Shown piece after piece: positions 1 to 11,539 of a DNA stretch of 64,000 nt. The stretch spans positions 47,832,001-47,896,000 of the forward strand of contig JAEOAD010000004.1 in assembly GCA_036365145.1 (NCBI GenBank). The letters are read 5' to 3'. The DNA is from Orientallactaga sibirica. Its lineage: Eukaryota; Chordata; Mammalia; Rodentia; Dipodidae. A model generated the notes under the pieces. That model was not told the DNA's origin, ran no database searches, and saw only the letters and a program-made list of their open reading frames with translations. Every line of letters begins with the position of its first letter. The stretch's first letter is position 1. The position numbers were made by a program, and so were the translations under genes.

Positions 1-960
1 GATCATTTACGAGCCAAGATAAGTCCCGGAGGTGGGATTGGCCGAGAGAGGCACTGATAAACTCGACTATTTTCTTAAAGGCTTTTCCTTTCCAAGCTAG
101 ACTGGAGGCTTTTGTGTGGATGAATGAGGCTCGTTTGCTCCGCCCGAGTTTTGGTCTCTAATGCAGAAAGTTTCTAGAATGGCTTTCAACTTCTCTCAAG
201 TTGTAAGGGTTAGTTTTTTTTTTTTTTTTTTAAACAGAAACAGAGGGAAAGTGGGAAGGAAAAAAAAACTGTTGAGAAATTAAAACATTAAGGAGAGGAG
301 AGGAAAAGACAAGTTGAGAGGTTGAAAGGAATGGAGGAGAGAGAGAGAGGGAGAGAGGGAATGAATATATGAATGGGAAGGCGAGGAGAACCCGCGAGCT
401 CTATCCCTGGCTTTGCGTTGCTAGGTAGCAGCCGGGAGCTGCGTGTGACCGACCACCAGACAGAGCGGACGCTGCTGCCACCGCGGGGACTAATCTGTCT
501 GTGGGGATAGGGTAGTCCCCGCTTTCCCCTCCTGCTCTTTCCCGTAGGACAACTTAATTGCTGTACAATAAAAATGAAACCTCTATTGTTGCAGGATTAG
601 CCAAAGCAATAAATTGATTTCCCTGGATCACATATTGGGGTTGACGGGTGGGCACTGGAAGCCCCCATTTATGGAGGAGAGAGGGGAGGGCTTGTGGATG
701 GTCTGCCGCATGTATTCAAATGGTTAATCTGCTTTCTTCCCCCCTCCCATTCTTAGCCTAAGCTCCTTAGAGGGAATCCAGTAAGTAATTATACAGCTAC
801 TCCTAGCAGCGCCCATTGCAGACTTCCTGGGAAGTTTGGGAAGGCCGACAAACTCCACTGCTCATGCAAATATATCTTTGGAAGGGAGGAAAGACAAGAG
901 GAGAGCATTAATAATTCTTTTGAATCTCTTTCCTCAATATTAGAACCGCAGAAAAGGGGG
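1..960. other. Non-repeat start of window with purine-rich and CpG-rich parts
   Basis: No SINE or L1 is recognised here. Bases 236-365 are strongly A/G-rich. Bases about 380-500 are clearly richer in G+C and CpG than anything else in the first 40 kb. A 45-codon open frame from the ATG at 373 runs through the CpG-rich part but has no signal-peptide character and no family I recognise. It may be the edge of a promoter or CpG island near LRP2 exon 1, but nothing in the sequence proves that. Confidence 0.4.
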
Positions 961-970
961 TTATTGATAT

Positions 971-1056
971 TGTGTGTGTGCATGCACATGCTTAGGGATA
1001 TGTGTGTGTGTGTGTATACATACATACATACATACATACATACATACATACATACG
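971..1056. repeat. (TG)n and (CATA)n microsatellite
   Basis: Alternating TG runs are followed by about ten CATA units. Several spurious His/Tyr/Met-rich reading frames come from it. Confidence 0.9.
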
Positions 1057-1130
1057 TATATGGTTAAATATAGTCCAAGAGTTTAGTGGATGTTTCTGTG
1101 GTTGCTGGCAAAAAAGAAAAAAAAAAAAAC

Positions 1131-1296
1131 TTAGCCACACTTGGTGGTGCAAGCCTTTTAATCCCAGCATTTAGAGGGGTCAAAAGTAGGTGGGTCGTTG
1201 TGAATTTGAGGCCACCCTGAGACTATATAGTGAATTTCAGATCAGTCTGGGCTAGAGCAAGACCCTATCTCAAAAACAAAACAAAACAAAAAAAGT
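1131..1296 (+). mobile_element. B1 SINE
   Basis: 7SL-derived B1 in + orientation: TTTAATCCCAGCA, then GAGGCCACCCTGAGACTA, then the A-rich tail. A divergent copy. Confidence 0.85.
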
Positions 1297-1500
1297 CCTA
1301 TTGTGATTCATCTACTAATGTATCTTCACCACTGAAATATATATTCTTTGCTCTGAGTTGATGATTTAGTCACTAAACAACTTGTACCTAGTCTTCTACC
1401 ATCTCCGTCCATAACAATAACATGGCCATAGTAGCATAGCATACCTATGAATTTGGCAGGCCCTGTCCTAAGTACCTCATTAATAGACCCATTTAATCTT

Positions 1501-1686
1501 TTTTGAATTTTTATTTATTTATTAGAGAGAGAGAAAGAATGGGTGTGCCAGGGCCTCTAGCCACTGCAAATGAAGTTGACACATGCACCACCATGTGCAT
1601 CTGGCCTACGTGGGTTCTGGGGAATTGCGCCTTTGTTCTTAGGCTTTGTAGGCAAGTGCCTTAACCACTAAGTCATCTCTCCAGCA
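1501..1686 (-). mobile_element. B2-like tRNA-derived SINE
   Basis: Reverse orientation: T/A-rich tail, GAGAGAGA tract, GCCTCTAGCCACTGCAAA, and the tRNA-like head reading CTAAGTCATCTCTCCAGC. Confidence 0.88.
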
Positions 1687-1792
1687 TTTTTTTTTTTTTT
1701 TTTTTTTTTGAGGTAGGGTTCCCTCTAGCCCAGGCTGGCTTTGAACTCATAGTGATCCTCCTATCTCTATGTCCTGGCCTTGCACTACTTTT
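1687..1792 (-). mobile_element. Partial B1 SINE
   Basis: T-run followed by GAGGTAGGGTTCCCTCTAGC and GATCCTCCTATCTCTATG; truncated at its 5' end. Confidence 0.75.
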
Positions 1793-1800
1793 TGTATCTG

Positions 1801-1954
1801 ATTTTTTTGTTTTGTTTTAGAGGTAGGGTCTCACTGTAGCTCAGGCTGACGTGGAATTCACCATGTAGTCTCAGGGTGGCCTTGAACTCATGGCGATCCG
1901 CCTACCTCTGCCTCCCGAGTGCTGGGATTAAAGGCGTGCACCACCACACCTGGC
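1801..1954 (-). mobile_element. B1 SINE with target-site duplication
   Basis: Full-length B1. TGTATCTG at 1793-1800 recurs at 1955-1962, so the insertion split a pre-existing SINE fragment whose head remains at 1963-2021. Confidence 0.9.
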
Positions 1955-2078
1955 TGTATCTGGCTTTTCAGCAAGCAGGCTTTGCAAGCAAGTGTCTTTA
2001 GTAGCTAAGCCATCCCTGCCATCTACCCCCTATAAGCCAGGGTCAACTCTACTGGCCCAGGCTGCACTTAAACTCCTG

Positions 2079-4057
2079 ATTCTCCTCCTGCCTCTTCTGG
2101 GATAGGAGTGTTCCACCACATTTAGCAGGACAGTTTGATTCTTAACTGCAAAACTGATGAGAAAAGAGTGCTTTTTAGTATATTTTATGAGCTTAAGTAA
2201 ATGATGTAAAATACTTAGCTTAAGATAAACTAGTAACTTTTTATTTGTCAACACTTAAAGCAACCTACATTTGTTTATTGTTCCTATTTGTAATTTTCAG
2301 TGCACATAGAAAAGTCTTTTTGTATGTTCCACTACCTAGCAGTTTTTTGAATTCCTAGGTTCTAGAATATATTCTGGTGTTCTTTTGACAAAATAGTATT
2401 GACCTTAAAGTTAAAGTGCCTGTCTCAATTTAAAGAAAACTTTTCAACTTAAAAAAATTATTAATTTATATGCAATTTATATTGAAGAGAGACAGAGAGA
2501 GAGATTGGGTGCACCAGGGCTTCCAACCACTGCAAACGGACTCCAGATGCGTGCGTCTTAACCACTAGGCCATCACTCCAGCCTCAACTTAATGGAAACT
2601 TTAATGATGGGAGGAAATATTAGGTATCAATCGATCTGTATATTTTACAGATAGGTGGTTAGCCAGGAGGGAGGTGAGAAGGCCTGTAAGGGGTAACAGT
2701 ACCTGGCCTAAGGGCATGTAGTCAAATAGAGCACAGATCTAAATCTGAGCCCCTCATTCCTTGTCTCTGCACTTGACCATTTTCAGATACTGTACTCTGC
2801 ACGTCCCCACCCTGTTTGGTTGAGGAGATTTTTAGATTCCTTTCAGTTAATCCTAACTTATCAATGCAGGAAAGAATGACAGGCAGATGACCTTGATGAA
2901 GAGACCTTAATGAGAGTGGATGTGCCTCTTCCTCAAGCCACAGGGGAATTCTTTCATGGGTTCCAGCAGCCCACTTGCTGTGTGCTTTCAGCTTGGTCTA
3001 GAACATAAGCCACATCAGGGCCTCCATTCCTCAAGACCATACCTAACCCCCAGATCCATTTTTCAAATTCTTGTGCCATCAAAGCACATTCCTGAGGCTC
3101 TTTGGGTTTTGTAGTGCAGCATGCTACAGGGCTAAAGTTTTAGTTTTAGTCAAGGGAATTATTAGCCCCTGGTTAATCATTGTCCATGTTCTCTAACAGG
3201 CACTCTAAGAACACTGGCAAGGCATATATTTTTTTTTAATTTAAGATTTTTATTATACTTTATAATAGATGTCCCCTCTGTGTTACTCGAAACATTGTTA
3301 TACTGGCTTTGGGCTTTCTGATAAGTTTTAGTAGGTACAACAGGGTAATTAGAAATTAGAAGATTATGAAAGCCTTTAATGCTCGGGAGGCAAAGGTAGG
3401 AGGATTGCCGTGAGGCCACCCTGAGATTTCCAGGTCAGCCTTGAGTTTCATGAAGGATTTGTTTGTTTATAGATAAATTCTTCTTCTTTTTTTGTTTTAA
3501 GTAGGGTCTCTAGCCCAATCTGACTGGGAGTTCACTATGTAGTCTCAGGGTGGCCCAGCACTCACAGTGATCCTCCTACCTCTGCCTCTTCCTGGGTGCT
3601 GGGATTAAAGATACAGCCACCACACCCAGATGTTTCTAGATAAAGTCTCTAGCCAAGAATGGCCTTGTCTCCACCTCTTTAGTGCTTGGATTACAGGTGT
3701 GTACTATGTGCTATGTCTAGTTTATGCCCAGGGCCTCATGAGTTACATCCCTGGCATGTATGTATGCATGCATGTATGTATGTATGTATGTATGTATGTA
3801 TGTTCTGGGCATCAAACCCAGAGACTTGGGCTTGTTATGTAAGCTGCTCCTGAGCTACATCCCTACCCACAGATGAGTGACTTGAAAGTAAAGGGAGTCA
3901 GGCATGGTTCCATACCTGTAATCCTAACACTTGGGAAGTGGAGGCATGATGATCAGGAGTTCATGTGTGGCTTTGGCTACATAGAGAGTTACGGACCTGC
4001 ACCAGCATGGTCTGCTTGAGACTGTTCTTCCAAGTGTCCTGCCCGCTCCCCCTCCTC

Positions 4058-4104
<47 letters not shown>

Positions 4105-4512
4105 AAAGGATTCAGACTATGAATGTAGAAAAGCTAAAAAGACACTAACTGTGAAGCCCTATTCTAGAATGGGGAAAGTGGGTTTAATGGAACAGTGTTT
4201 GGTATAACTCTTATTAACTTTGTGATCTTGAGGAATTAACAAGAATTGTTAGCTGGGCCTGGTGGCGCACGCCTTTAATCACAGCACTCGGAAGGCAGAG
4301 GTAGGAGGATTTGTGAGTGAGTTCGAGGCCACCCTGAGACTGCATAGTGAATTCCAAGTCAGCCTGAGCTAGAGTGAGATCCTACCTCAAAAATTAAAAA
4401 AAAATAAAAAAGCTGTTATTCTGGTAATTCTACATTTATGAGTATTAAGCCCTTACAGTATGCTAATGAACCAATAATATTAGTACTACTGGGCTGAAGG
4501 AGGTGGAGAACT
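2079..4512. repeat. Tandem duplication 1, copy A
   Basis: A 2434-bp unit that recurs immediately downstream at near identity. It contains an old B1 (2030-2128 overlaps its left edge), a truncated B2-like SINE (2486-2583, minus), a B1 fragment (3359-3447, plus), a B1 (3484-3631, minus), a (GTAT)n run (3757-3802), an ID-like fragment (3804-3870, minus), an old B1-like element with a poly(A) tail (3898-4100, plus) and a B1 (4250-4411, plus). Between these, 2130-2480 and 2586-3358 are non-repeat and show no exon. Confidence 0.93.
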
Positions 4513-6841
4513 ATTCTCCTCCTGCCTCTTCTGGGATAGGAGTGTTCCACCACATTTAGCAGGACAGTTTGATTCTTAACTGCAAAACTGATGAGAAAAG
4601 AGTGCTTTTAGTATATTTTATGAGCTTAAGTAAATGATGTAAAATACTTAGCTTAAGATAAACTAGTAACTTTTTATTTGTCAACACTTAAAGCAACCTA
4701 CATTTGTTTATTGTTCCTATTTGTAATTTTCAGTGCACATAGAAAAGTCTTTTTGTATGTTCCACTACCTAGCAGTTTTTTGAATTCCTAGGTTCTAGAA
4801 TATATTCTGGTGTTCTTTTGACAAAATAGTATTGACCTTAAAGTTAAAGTGCCTGTCTCAATTTAAAGAAAACTTTTCAACTTAAAAAAATTATTAATTT
4901 ATATGCAATTTATATTGAAGAGAGACAGAGAGAGATTGGGTGCACCAGGGCTTCCAACCACTGCAAACGGACTCCAGATGCGTGCGTCTTAACCACTGAG
5001 CCATCACTCCAGCCTCAACTTAATGGAAACTTTAATGATGGGAGGAAATATTAGGTATCAATCGATCTGTATATTTTACAGATAGGTGGTTAGCCAGGAG
5101 GGAGGTGAGAAGGCCTGTAAGGGGTAACAGTACCTGGCCTAAGGGTATGTAGTCAAATAGAGCACAGATCTAAATCTGAGCCCCTCATTCCTTGTCTCTG
5201 CACTTGACCATTTTCAGATACTGTACTCTGCACGTCCCCACCCTGTTTGGTTGAGGAGATTTTTAGATTCCTTTCAGTTAATCCTAACTTATCAATGCAG
5301 GAAAGAATGACAGGCAGATGACCTTGATGAAGAGACCTTAATGAGAGTGGATGTGCCTCTTCCTCAAGCCACAGGGGAATTCTTTCATGGGTTCCAGCAG
5401 CCCACTTGCTGTGTGCTTTCAGCTTGGTCTAGAACATAAGCCACATCAGGGCCTCCATTCCTCAAGACCATACCTAACCCCCAGATCCATTTTTCAAATT
5501 CTTGTGCCATCAAAGCACATTCCTGAGGCTCTTTGGGTTTTGTAGTGCAGCATGCTACAGGGCTAAAGTTTTAGTTTTAGTCAAGGGAATTATTAGCCCC
5601 TGGTTAATCATTGTCCATGTTCTCTAACAGGCACTCTAAGAACACTGGCAAGGCATATATTTTTTTTAATTTAAGATTTTTATTATACTTTATACTAGAT
5701 GTCCCCTCTGTGTTACTCGAAACATTGTTATACTGGCTTTGGGCTTCCTGATAAGTTTTAGTAGGTACAACAGGGTAATTAGAAATTAGAAGATGCTCAT
5801 GAAGGATTTGTTTGTTTATAGATAAATTCTTCTTCTTTTTTTGTTTTAAGTAGGGTCTCTAGCCCAATCTGACTGGGAGTTCACTATGTAGTCTCAGGGT
5901 GGCCCAGCACTCACAGTGATCCTCCTACCTCTGCCTCTTCCTGGGTGCTGGGATTAAAGATACAGCCACCACACCCAGATGTTTCTAGATAAAGTCTCTA
6001 GCCAAGAATGGCCTTGTCTCCACCTCTTTAGTGCTTGGATTACAGGTGTGTACTATGTGCTATGTCTAGTTTATGCCCAGGGCCTCATGAGTTACATCCC
6101 TGGCATGTATGTATGCATGTATGTATGTATGTATGTATGTATGTATGTATGTTCTGGGCATCAAACCCAGAGACTTGGGCTTGTTATGTAAGCTGCTCCT
6201 GAGCTACATCCCTACCCACAGATGAGTGACTTGAAAGTAAAGGGGAGTCAGGCATGGTTCCATACCTGTAATCCTAACACTTGGGAAGTGGAGGCATGAT
6301 GATCAGGAGTTCATGTGTGGCTTTGGCTACATAGAAAGTTACGGACCTGCACCAGCATGGTCTGCTTGAGACTGTTCTTCCAAGTGTCCTGCCCGCCCCC
6401 CCTCCAAAAAAAAAAAAAAAAAAAAAAAAAGAACAAAGGATTCAGACTATGAATGTAGAAAAGCTAAAAAGACACTAACTGTGAAGCCCTATTCTAGAAT
6501 GGGGAAAGTGGGTTTAATGGAACAGTGTTTGGTATAACTCTTATTAACTTTGTGATCTTGAGGAATTAACAAGAATTGTTAGCTGGGCCTGGTGGCTCAC
6601 GCCTTTAATCACAGCACTCGGAAGGCAGAGGTAGGAGGATTGCGGTGAGTTCGAGGCCACCCTGAGACTGCATAGTGAATTCCAAGTCAGCCTGAGCTAG
6701 AGTGAGATCCTACCTCAAAAATTAAAAAAAAATAAAAAAGCTGTTATTCTGGTAATTCTACATTTATGAGTATTAAGCCCTTACAGTATGCTAATGAACC
6801 AATAATATTAGTACTACTGGGCTGAAGGAGGTGGAGAACTA
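4513..6841. repeat. Tandem duplication 1, copy B
   Basis: Second copy of 2079-4512. It keeps the same order of SINE pieces but lacks about 80 bp of the B1 fragment near 5790 and has a shorter A-run near 6405-6430. Other differences are scattered single bases and microsatellite lengths. The right end stops at GGAGAACTA; the following sequence from 6842 is found only once. Confidence 0.93.
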
Positions 6842-6956
6842 CAGAGAGGAGTCTGCACTTCACACAATGCATTGCATCTACTTGCAAGGTTCTGAGACAG
6901 GCATTCCTAGATGCCTAGCTACCCCTCCCAGGAGCTCTCTGCTTTGAGCAGTGGAG

Positions 6957-7116
6957 TTTTTTTTTTCCTTGGGTTTTTTTGAGGTAGAGTCTCACTTTAG
7001 CCCAGGTTGACCTGGAATTCACTCTGTAGTCTCAGGGTGGCCTAGAACTCACTGGGATCTTCCTACCTCTGTTTCCTAAGTGCTGTGATTAAAGGTGTGC
7101 ACCACCACGCCTAGCA
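6957..7116 (-). mobile_element. B1 SINE
   Basis: B1 in reverse orientation with a T-rich tail at the left and CACCACGCCTAGC at the right. Confidence 0.88.
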
Positions 7117-7127
7117 GAGATTGCCAG

Positions 7128-7365
7128 TATTTTTATTTTTATTTGAGAGAGAGTAAGAGGCAGGTAGAGACAGAAATAAAGGTAGAGGGAAAGAGAGAGA
7201 GAGAGAGAGAAAGAGAATGAGAATGGGTGCGCCAGAAACTCTAGCCACTGCAAATGAACTCCAGACATATGTGCCACCGTGTACATCTGGCTTATGTGGG
7301 TACTGGGAAATCATACTTGGATCCTTAGGCTTAGCACCTTAACCACTGAGCCATCTCTCCAGCCC
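7128..7365 (-). mobile_element. B2-like SINE
   Basis: Full-length element ending CCATCTCTCCAGCCC. It is flanked by AGATTGCCA at 7118-7126 and 7367-7375. Confidence 0.9.
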
Positions 7366-7375
7366 AAGATTGCCA

Positions 7376-7538
7376 TTTTTTTTTTTTTTTTTTGGTTTTC
7401 TGAGGTAGGGTCTCGCTCTAGCCCAGGCTGACCTGGAATTCACTATGTCGTCTCAGGGCGGCCTTGAACTCACAGCAATCCTCCTACCTCTGCCTCCCGA
7501 GTGCTGGGATTAAAGGCGTGTGCCACCATGCCTGGCTA
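7376..7538 (-). mobile_element. B1 SINE
   Basis: Full-length B1 flanked by AAGATTGCCATTTTT on both sides; third use of the same target sequence (7539-7547). Confidence 0.92.
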
Positions 7539-7547
7539 AGATTGCCA

Positions 7548-8102
7548 TTTTTGTAGGCAGAAATAATCATAATGGCAATTTCATTTGGTTCATTTGGCAA
7601 TTTCATATAAAATGGAGATGTAACCATGTTATCCAATTTTGTTGTTCTCTTTTCTTGACCCTGAGATGACTCGATTCTCGCACATGTCCTTTGGGGCTTG
7701 TAAAATGGTATAAAATGACTGTCAGTGGCTTGGGGTTATGGCCAATAGGAAAAAAGGAAAAAGAGCTTTTCTCTTTCCTGTTCCCAGCAAGTCTCAGTTG
7801 CATCTCAAGAGCTTTACTGAGCTGTCAGCTGATTGTCATGTGCTATGTGTGGATGGACCTCAGGGAAATTAGTAAAGCTATGGAGAGAATGGCAAATAGA
7901 AGCCAAGCTGCAAGTGAGATATACCTGAGCAGATAAAATTGACTGTGATTTTCATTTTGGATGTGATGACAGACTTGAAAAGCTTAATTTCTCAAGAGCT
8001 TTCAGTCCTGGGATAACTCTTAAGTTGAAGGGAGAAAATTATTAAACTTTATAAAAGACATGGTGTTCCATAATCATGGAATCATGTTTCAACCTTAACT
8101 TA
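7548..8102. other. Unassigned intron 1 stretch
   Basis: Non-repeat sequence. Other intron 1 stretches over 300 bp in which I see no repeat or exon are 8835-9205, 9655-10105, 10870-11260, 11540-12380, 13195-13655, 14390-14750, 15505-16155, 17560-18298, 20922-21745, 22928-23378, 23556-23860, 24106-24484, 24960-25467, 25642-26060, 27085-27655, 29778-30222, 31355-32200, 33335-34328, 35215-36070, 37745-37925, 37980-38280 and 38478-38842. Confidence 0.5.
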
Positions 8103-8104
8103 CT

Positions 8105-8151
<47 letters not shown>

Positions 8152-8301
8152 TTTTGGTTTTTGGAGGTAGGGTCTCATTCTATCCCAAACTGACCTGAAA
8201 TTCACTCTGTATTCTCAGGCTGGCCTCAAACTCATGGTGACCCTCCTACCTCTGCCTCCCAAGTGCTGGGATTTTAAAGGTGTGTTGCCACCAAGCCTGG
8301 C
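8103..8301 (-). mobile_element. B1 SINE with (TTTA)n tail
   Basis: About twelve TTTA units (8103-8154) form the tail side of a B1 running to the CAAGCCTGGCT end. Confidence 0.88.
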
Positions 8302-8406
8302 TCAGAATTCTTCATTCTTGATTATGAATCTTGTTTATGAACTTAGTCTTTTTCCCAGGCACTTGACCTGGACTGTGAGGATGAGATAGAAAGAAAGAAA
8401 AGAGGG

Positions 8407-8543
8407 AGCTGGGCGTGGTGACGCACGTCTTTAATCCCAGCACTTGGAAGGTAGGAGGATCGCCGAGAGTTCGAGGCCACCCTGAGACTACATAGTTAAT
8501 TCTAGGTCAGCCTGGACCAGAGTGAGACCCTACCTTGCAAAAC

Positions 8544-8596
<53 letters not shown>
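8407..8596 (+). mobile_element. B1 SINE with long A tail
   Basis: Starts GAGCTGGGCGTGGTGACGCA and ends in about 50 A; its 3' end reads CCCTACCTTGCAAAACC, the variant also relevant to the chimera near 32.6 kb. Confidence 0.92.
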
Positions 8597-8598
<2 letters not shown>

Positions 8599-8608
8599 AA
8601 GAAAAAAG

Positions 8609-8832
8609 AGGGGCTGGAGGGATGGCTTAGTGGTTAAGGCATTTGCCTGCAAAGCCTAAGGATCCCGGTTTGATTCTCTAGGTCCCACGTAAGCCAGATG
8701 CACAAGGGGGAGCATGCATCTGGAGTTTGTTTGCAGTGGCTAGAGGCCCTGGCACGCCCATTTTCACTCTTCCTCTCTCTTTTTCCCTCTCTCTGTCTCT
8801 AATAAAGAAATAAATAAAAATAAAATCTTTAA
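8609..8832 (+). mobile_element. B2-like SINE
   Basis: GGGGCTGGAGGGATGGCTTA head with A box TGGCTTAGTGG and a B-box-like GGTTTGATTC, CT-rich segment and AAATAA-type tail. Confidence 0.92.
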
Positions 8833-9207
8833 AAAAACTTTACAAAAAAAGAAAAAAGAAGAGTTTGGAGGCTGGTTAGAATGTCTCTGTGGAGACAGAA
8901 GACATCTTGGTGCATATCTAGGCGTCTCTAGCACTTAAGGATTTCCACCAAAAAAAGTGGGACAGCTGTGTTCTTTCATACCGTACTTGATTCAGAAATG
9001 CCAAACTCAGTGCAGGTCTTATTTCTAAATCTCATTTCTCGTGGCAGATGCCAAGACAATGGAAACTTTATCATTCCTGAAGTAAGATGGTTAACTTTTA
9101 TATTTGGAACTTATAATTTAAAACAACAATGAAACACAAGGAAGCAAAGTGCGGCTTTTCCACAAACTGACAGAATAGACAAGTTGAAATTTCACTTTAA
9201 ATCTAAA

Positions 9208-9460
9208 GGGCTGAGAGATAGCTTAGTGGTTAAGGCGCCTGCCTGCGAAGCCTAAGAACACCTGTTCAAATCTCCAGGTCCCACATTTAGCCAGATGCAA
9301 AAGTGACACAAGTGCACAATATTGCACATGTGCACAAGGGGGCACACACGTCTGGAGTTCGTTTGCAGCAGCTTTGGCCCTGGCATGCCCATTCTCTCTC
9401 TGCCTTTTCTTCTCTGTCTCTTTCTGTCTCTCTCAAATTAAAAAACAAAAACAAACCTTA
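9208..9460 (+). mobile_element. B2-like SINE
   Basis: Head AGGGCTGAGAGATAGCTTAG, body with GTTCGTTTGCAGCAGCTTTG, CT-rich end. A short repetition of CACAAGTGCACA lies within it. Confidence 0.88.
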
Positions 9461-9473
9461 AAATCTAAGTACT

Positions 9474-9650
9474 GAGCTGGGCGTGGTGGTGCACACCTTT
9501 AAACCTAGCACTCAGGATGCAGAGATAGGAGGATTACTGTGAGTTCGAAGCCACCCTAAGACTGCAATGTGAATTCCAGGTCAGCCTGAGCTAGAGTGAG
9601 ACCTTACCTCAAAAACAAAACGAAACAAAAGAAAACAAAAAAGAAATTTA
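9474..9650 (+). mobile_element. B1 SINE
   Basis: GAGCTGGGCGTGGTGGTGCA start, GAGACCTTACCTC end and an A-rich AAACAAAA tail. Confidence 0.9.
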
Positions 9651-10106
9651 AATACTTTTGGTTATTAGTCCTCAGGTCTTGCCTGACCCCAAGGTTGTAG
9701 GAACAGTGAGAAATGAACAAAAGGAATTGTATTATCATTCTCTGTGTATTGAAAAGTTAAGCCACTGTCACCATGGATACATTGACTTTTGTCCATGTCT
9801 TGATCTAAGTTTGTAAATAACACCCAAAGGTCTCAAGCTTATGTACCATCAGCCAATAATATGATGGTTCCTCCTTACTTTGAAAATAGTCCTTTATTCA
9901 ATTATATACTCATTTATCTTAAGTGACAGTGTACCTACTTTTGAGGATCCAGTGTATATTGAGGAAAATGAGGAGAGAAAGTACATTTTGTTGTGCTAGA
10001 ATTTCTTGCATTCGTATAAAACATTGTCTCTTGTAAGTATCAGAGGTTTGTATACCAATTTTGGCCCAGTTCCATGTTTTTTATGTCATTCACAAGGATA
10101 TATTTT

Positions 10107-10303
10107 AAAAAGTTTTTTTTTTTATTTGTTTGAGAGACAGACATAGAGAGTATGGGTTCACTAGGGTCTCCTGTCACTGCAAATGAACTTTAAACACATG
10201 TACCACTTGGGCATCTGGCTTTATGTGGGTATTGGGGAATTGAACCCTGGTCCTCAGTTTTGCAAGGAAGAGCCTTTAAGCACTTAGTCATCTTTCTAGC
10301 CCA
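10107..10303 (-). mobile_element. B2-like SINE, diverged
   Basis: GAGAGACAGACATAGAGAG, then GAACCCTGGTCC and a degraded head TAGTCATCTTTCTAGCC. Confidence 0.82.
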
Positions 10304-10395
10304 AGGATATACTTTTTTGAATAAAAACTGACAGAATTAAAACCACTTGTTTCATAGAGAAGTGCTTAAATACAGTTTGATATTTATTCATTTTT

Positions 10396-10544
10396 ATTTT
10401 TATTTGGTTTTTCAAGGTAGAGTCTTACTCTAGTCTAGGCTGACTTGGAATTCACATTGTAGTCAGGGTGGCCTTGAACTCAGGGCAATCCTCCTACCTC
10501 TGCCTCCCGAATGTTGAGATTAAAGGAGTGTTCACCATGCCCAG
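10396..10544 (-). mobile_element. B1 SINE
   Basis: GTTTTTCAAGGTAGAGTCTT through CACCATGCCCAGCC. Confidence 0.87.
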
Positions 10545-10549
10545 CCATT

Positions 10550-10788
10550 TTTATTTTATTTTATTTTATTTTTAAAAATAATTTATTTATTTCAGAGAGA
10601 GAGAGAGAGAAAGAGAGAGAAGCAGATAGAGAAAAAATGGTTGTGCCAGGGCCTCTAGCCACTGCAAATGAACTCCAGATGCATGCACCACCCTGCACAA
10701 CTGGCTTATGTGGATACTGGGGAATCAAACCTGGATCCTTAGGCTTTGCAGGCAAGCCTCTTAACCATTAAGTCATCTCTCCAGCCCC
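10550..10788 (-). mobile_element. B2-like SINE
   Basis: TTTTA tail, GAGAGA tract, body and intact head CATCTCTCCAGCCCC. A B1 remnant follows at 10806-10868. Confidence 0.9.
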
Positions 10789-11264
10789 TGACTATGAAAT
10801 CTTGGTATGCTTCCTGCGCCAGCCTCTCCTGAGTGCTGGGATTATAGGTATGTGTTACCATGTCTGGCAATATGGTTGACTTTCAGAATGAAAATGTTTG
10901 ATCTGAAATAGGTCAATCTTACCTACATTTTAACTTTACTCAAAGGGAGGAGAAAAATGTTAGCATGTACTTCCACACTGGTTTAGTTTTGATGTGGGAC
11001 AGGTTGTGGAAGGCACTTTTGCTTCAAATGCCAATAACTAGAGAACCCAGCTCATGCTGCTCTTGACAGTGAAAAATCTGAGGTTTCCTTTCTTTGTGTT
11101 TTTCCTCACTTTGCTCCCTGTAGCTTTCAGCTTTTTTCAATCTGGCTTTCTTTATAATTGCAATGTGACTGCCAGGGCAAAGGGGGCTACAGATTTCCTT
11201 GACCAAATCTGGTTCTTCTTTTCCCTCCCTCCTTTCCTTCTTTTTTTTTTTTTTTTTCCTTCCT

Positions 11265-11370
11265 TGCCTGCCAGGTCTCATTCTATAATCTAGGCTGTTC
11301 TAGAAGTCACTATGTAGCCCAGGTGGGCCTCTTGACTCAGGACCCTAAGTGCTGAGAGCACAGGGATGGC

Positions 11371-11401
<31 letters not shown>

Positions 11402-11539
11402 TCGAGGCAGGGTCTCACTCTGGTCCAGGCTGACCTGGAATTAACTATGTAGTCTCAGGGTGGCCTCGAACTCTCGACAATCCTCCTACCTCTGCCTCCC
11501 TAGTGCTGGGATTAAAGGCGTGCGCCACCACGCCCGGCT
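11265..11539 (-). mobile_element. Old B1 fragment followed by a younger B1
   Basis: 11265-11372 is a decayed B1-like stretch; 11374-11539 is a clean B1 with a T30 tail. GATGGCAGCTTTT before and GACGGCAGCTTTT after the clean copy look like its target duplication. Confidence 0.85.

Noticed and set aside
3757..3802. Regular short repeats as a CRISPR array
   Set aside because: They are perfect microsatellites without spacers, in an animal nuclear genome.
2920..6191. Paired 64- and 70-codon frames (2920/5351 and 3630/5979) as a duplicated small gene
   Set aside because: They recur only because the whole 2.4 kb is duplicated; one crosses a B1 and a GTAT microsatellite, and neither has family features.
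8609..8700. SINE heads as tRNA genes (many places)
   Set aside because: They have A and B boxes but lack a complete cloverleaf and continue into SINE bodies with CT-rich ends and A-rich tails.
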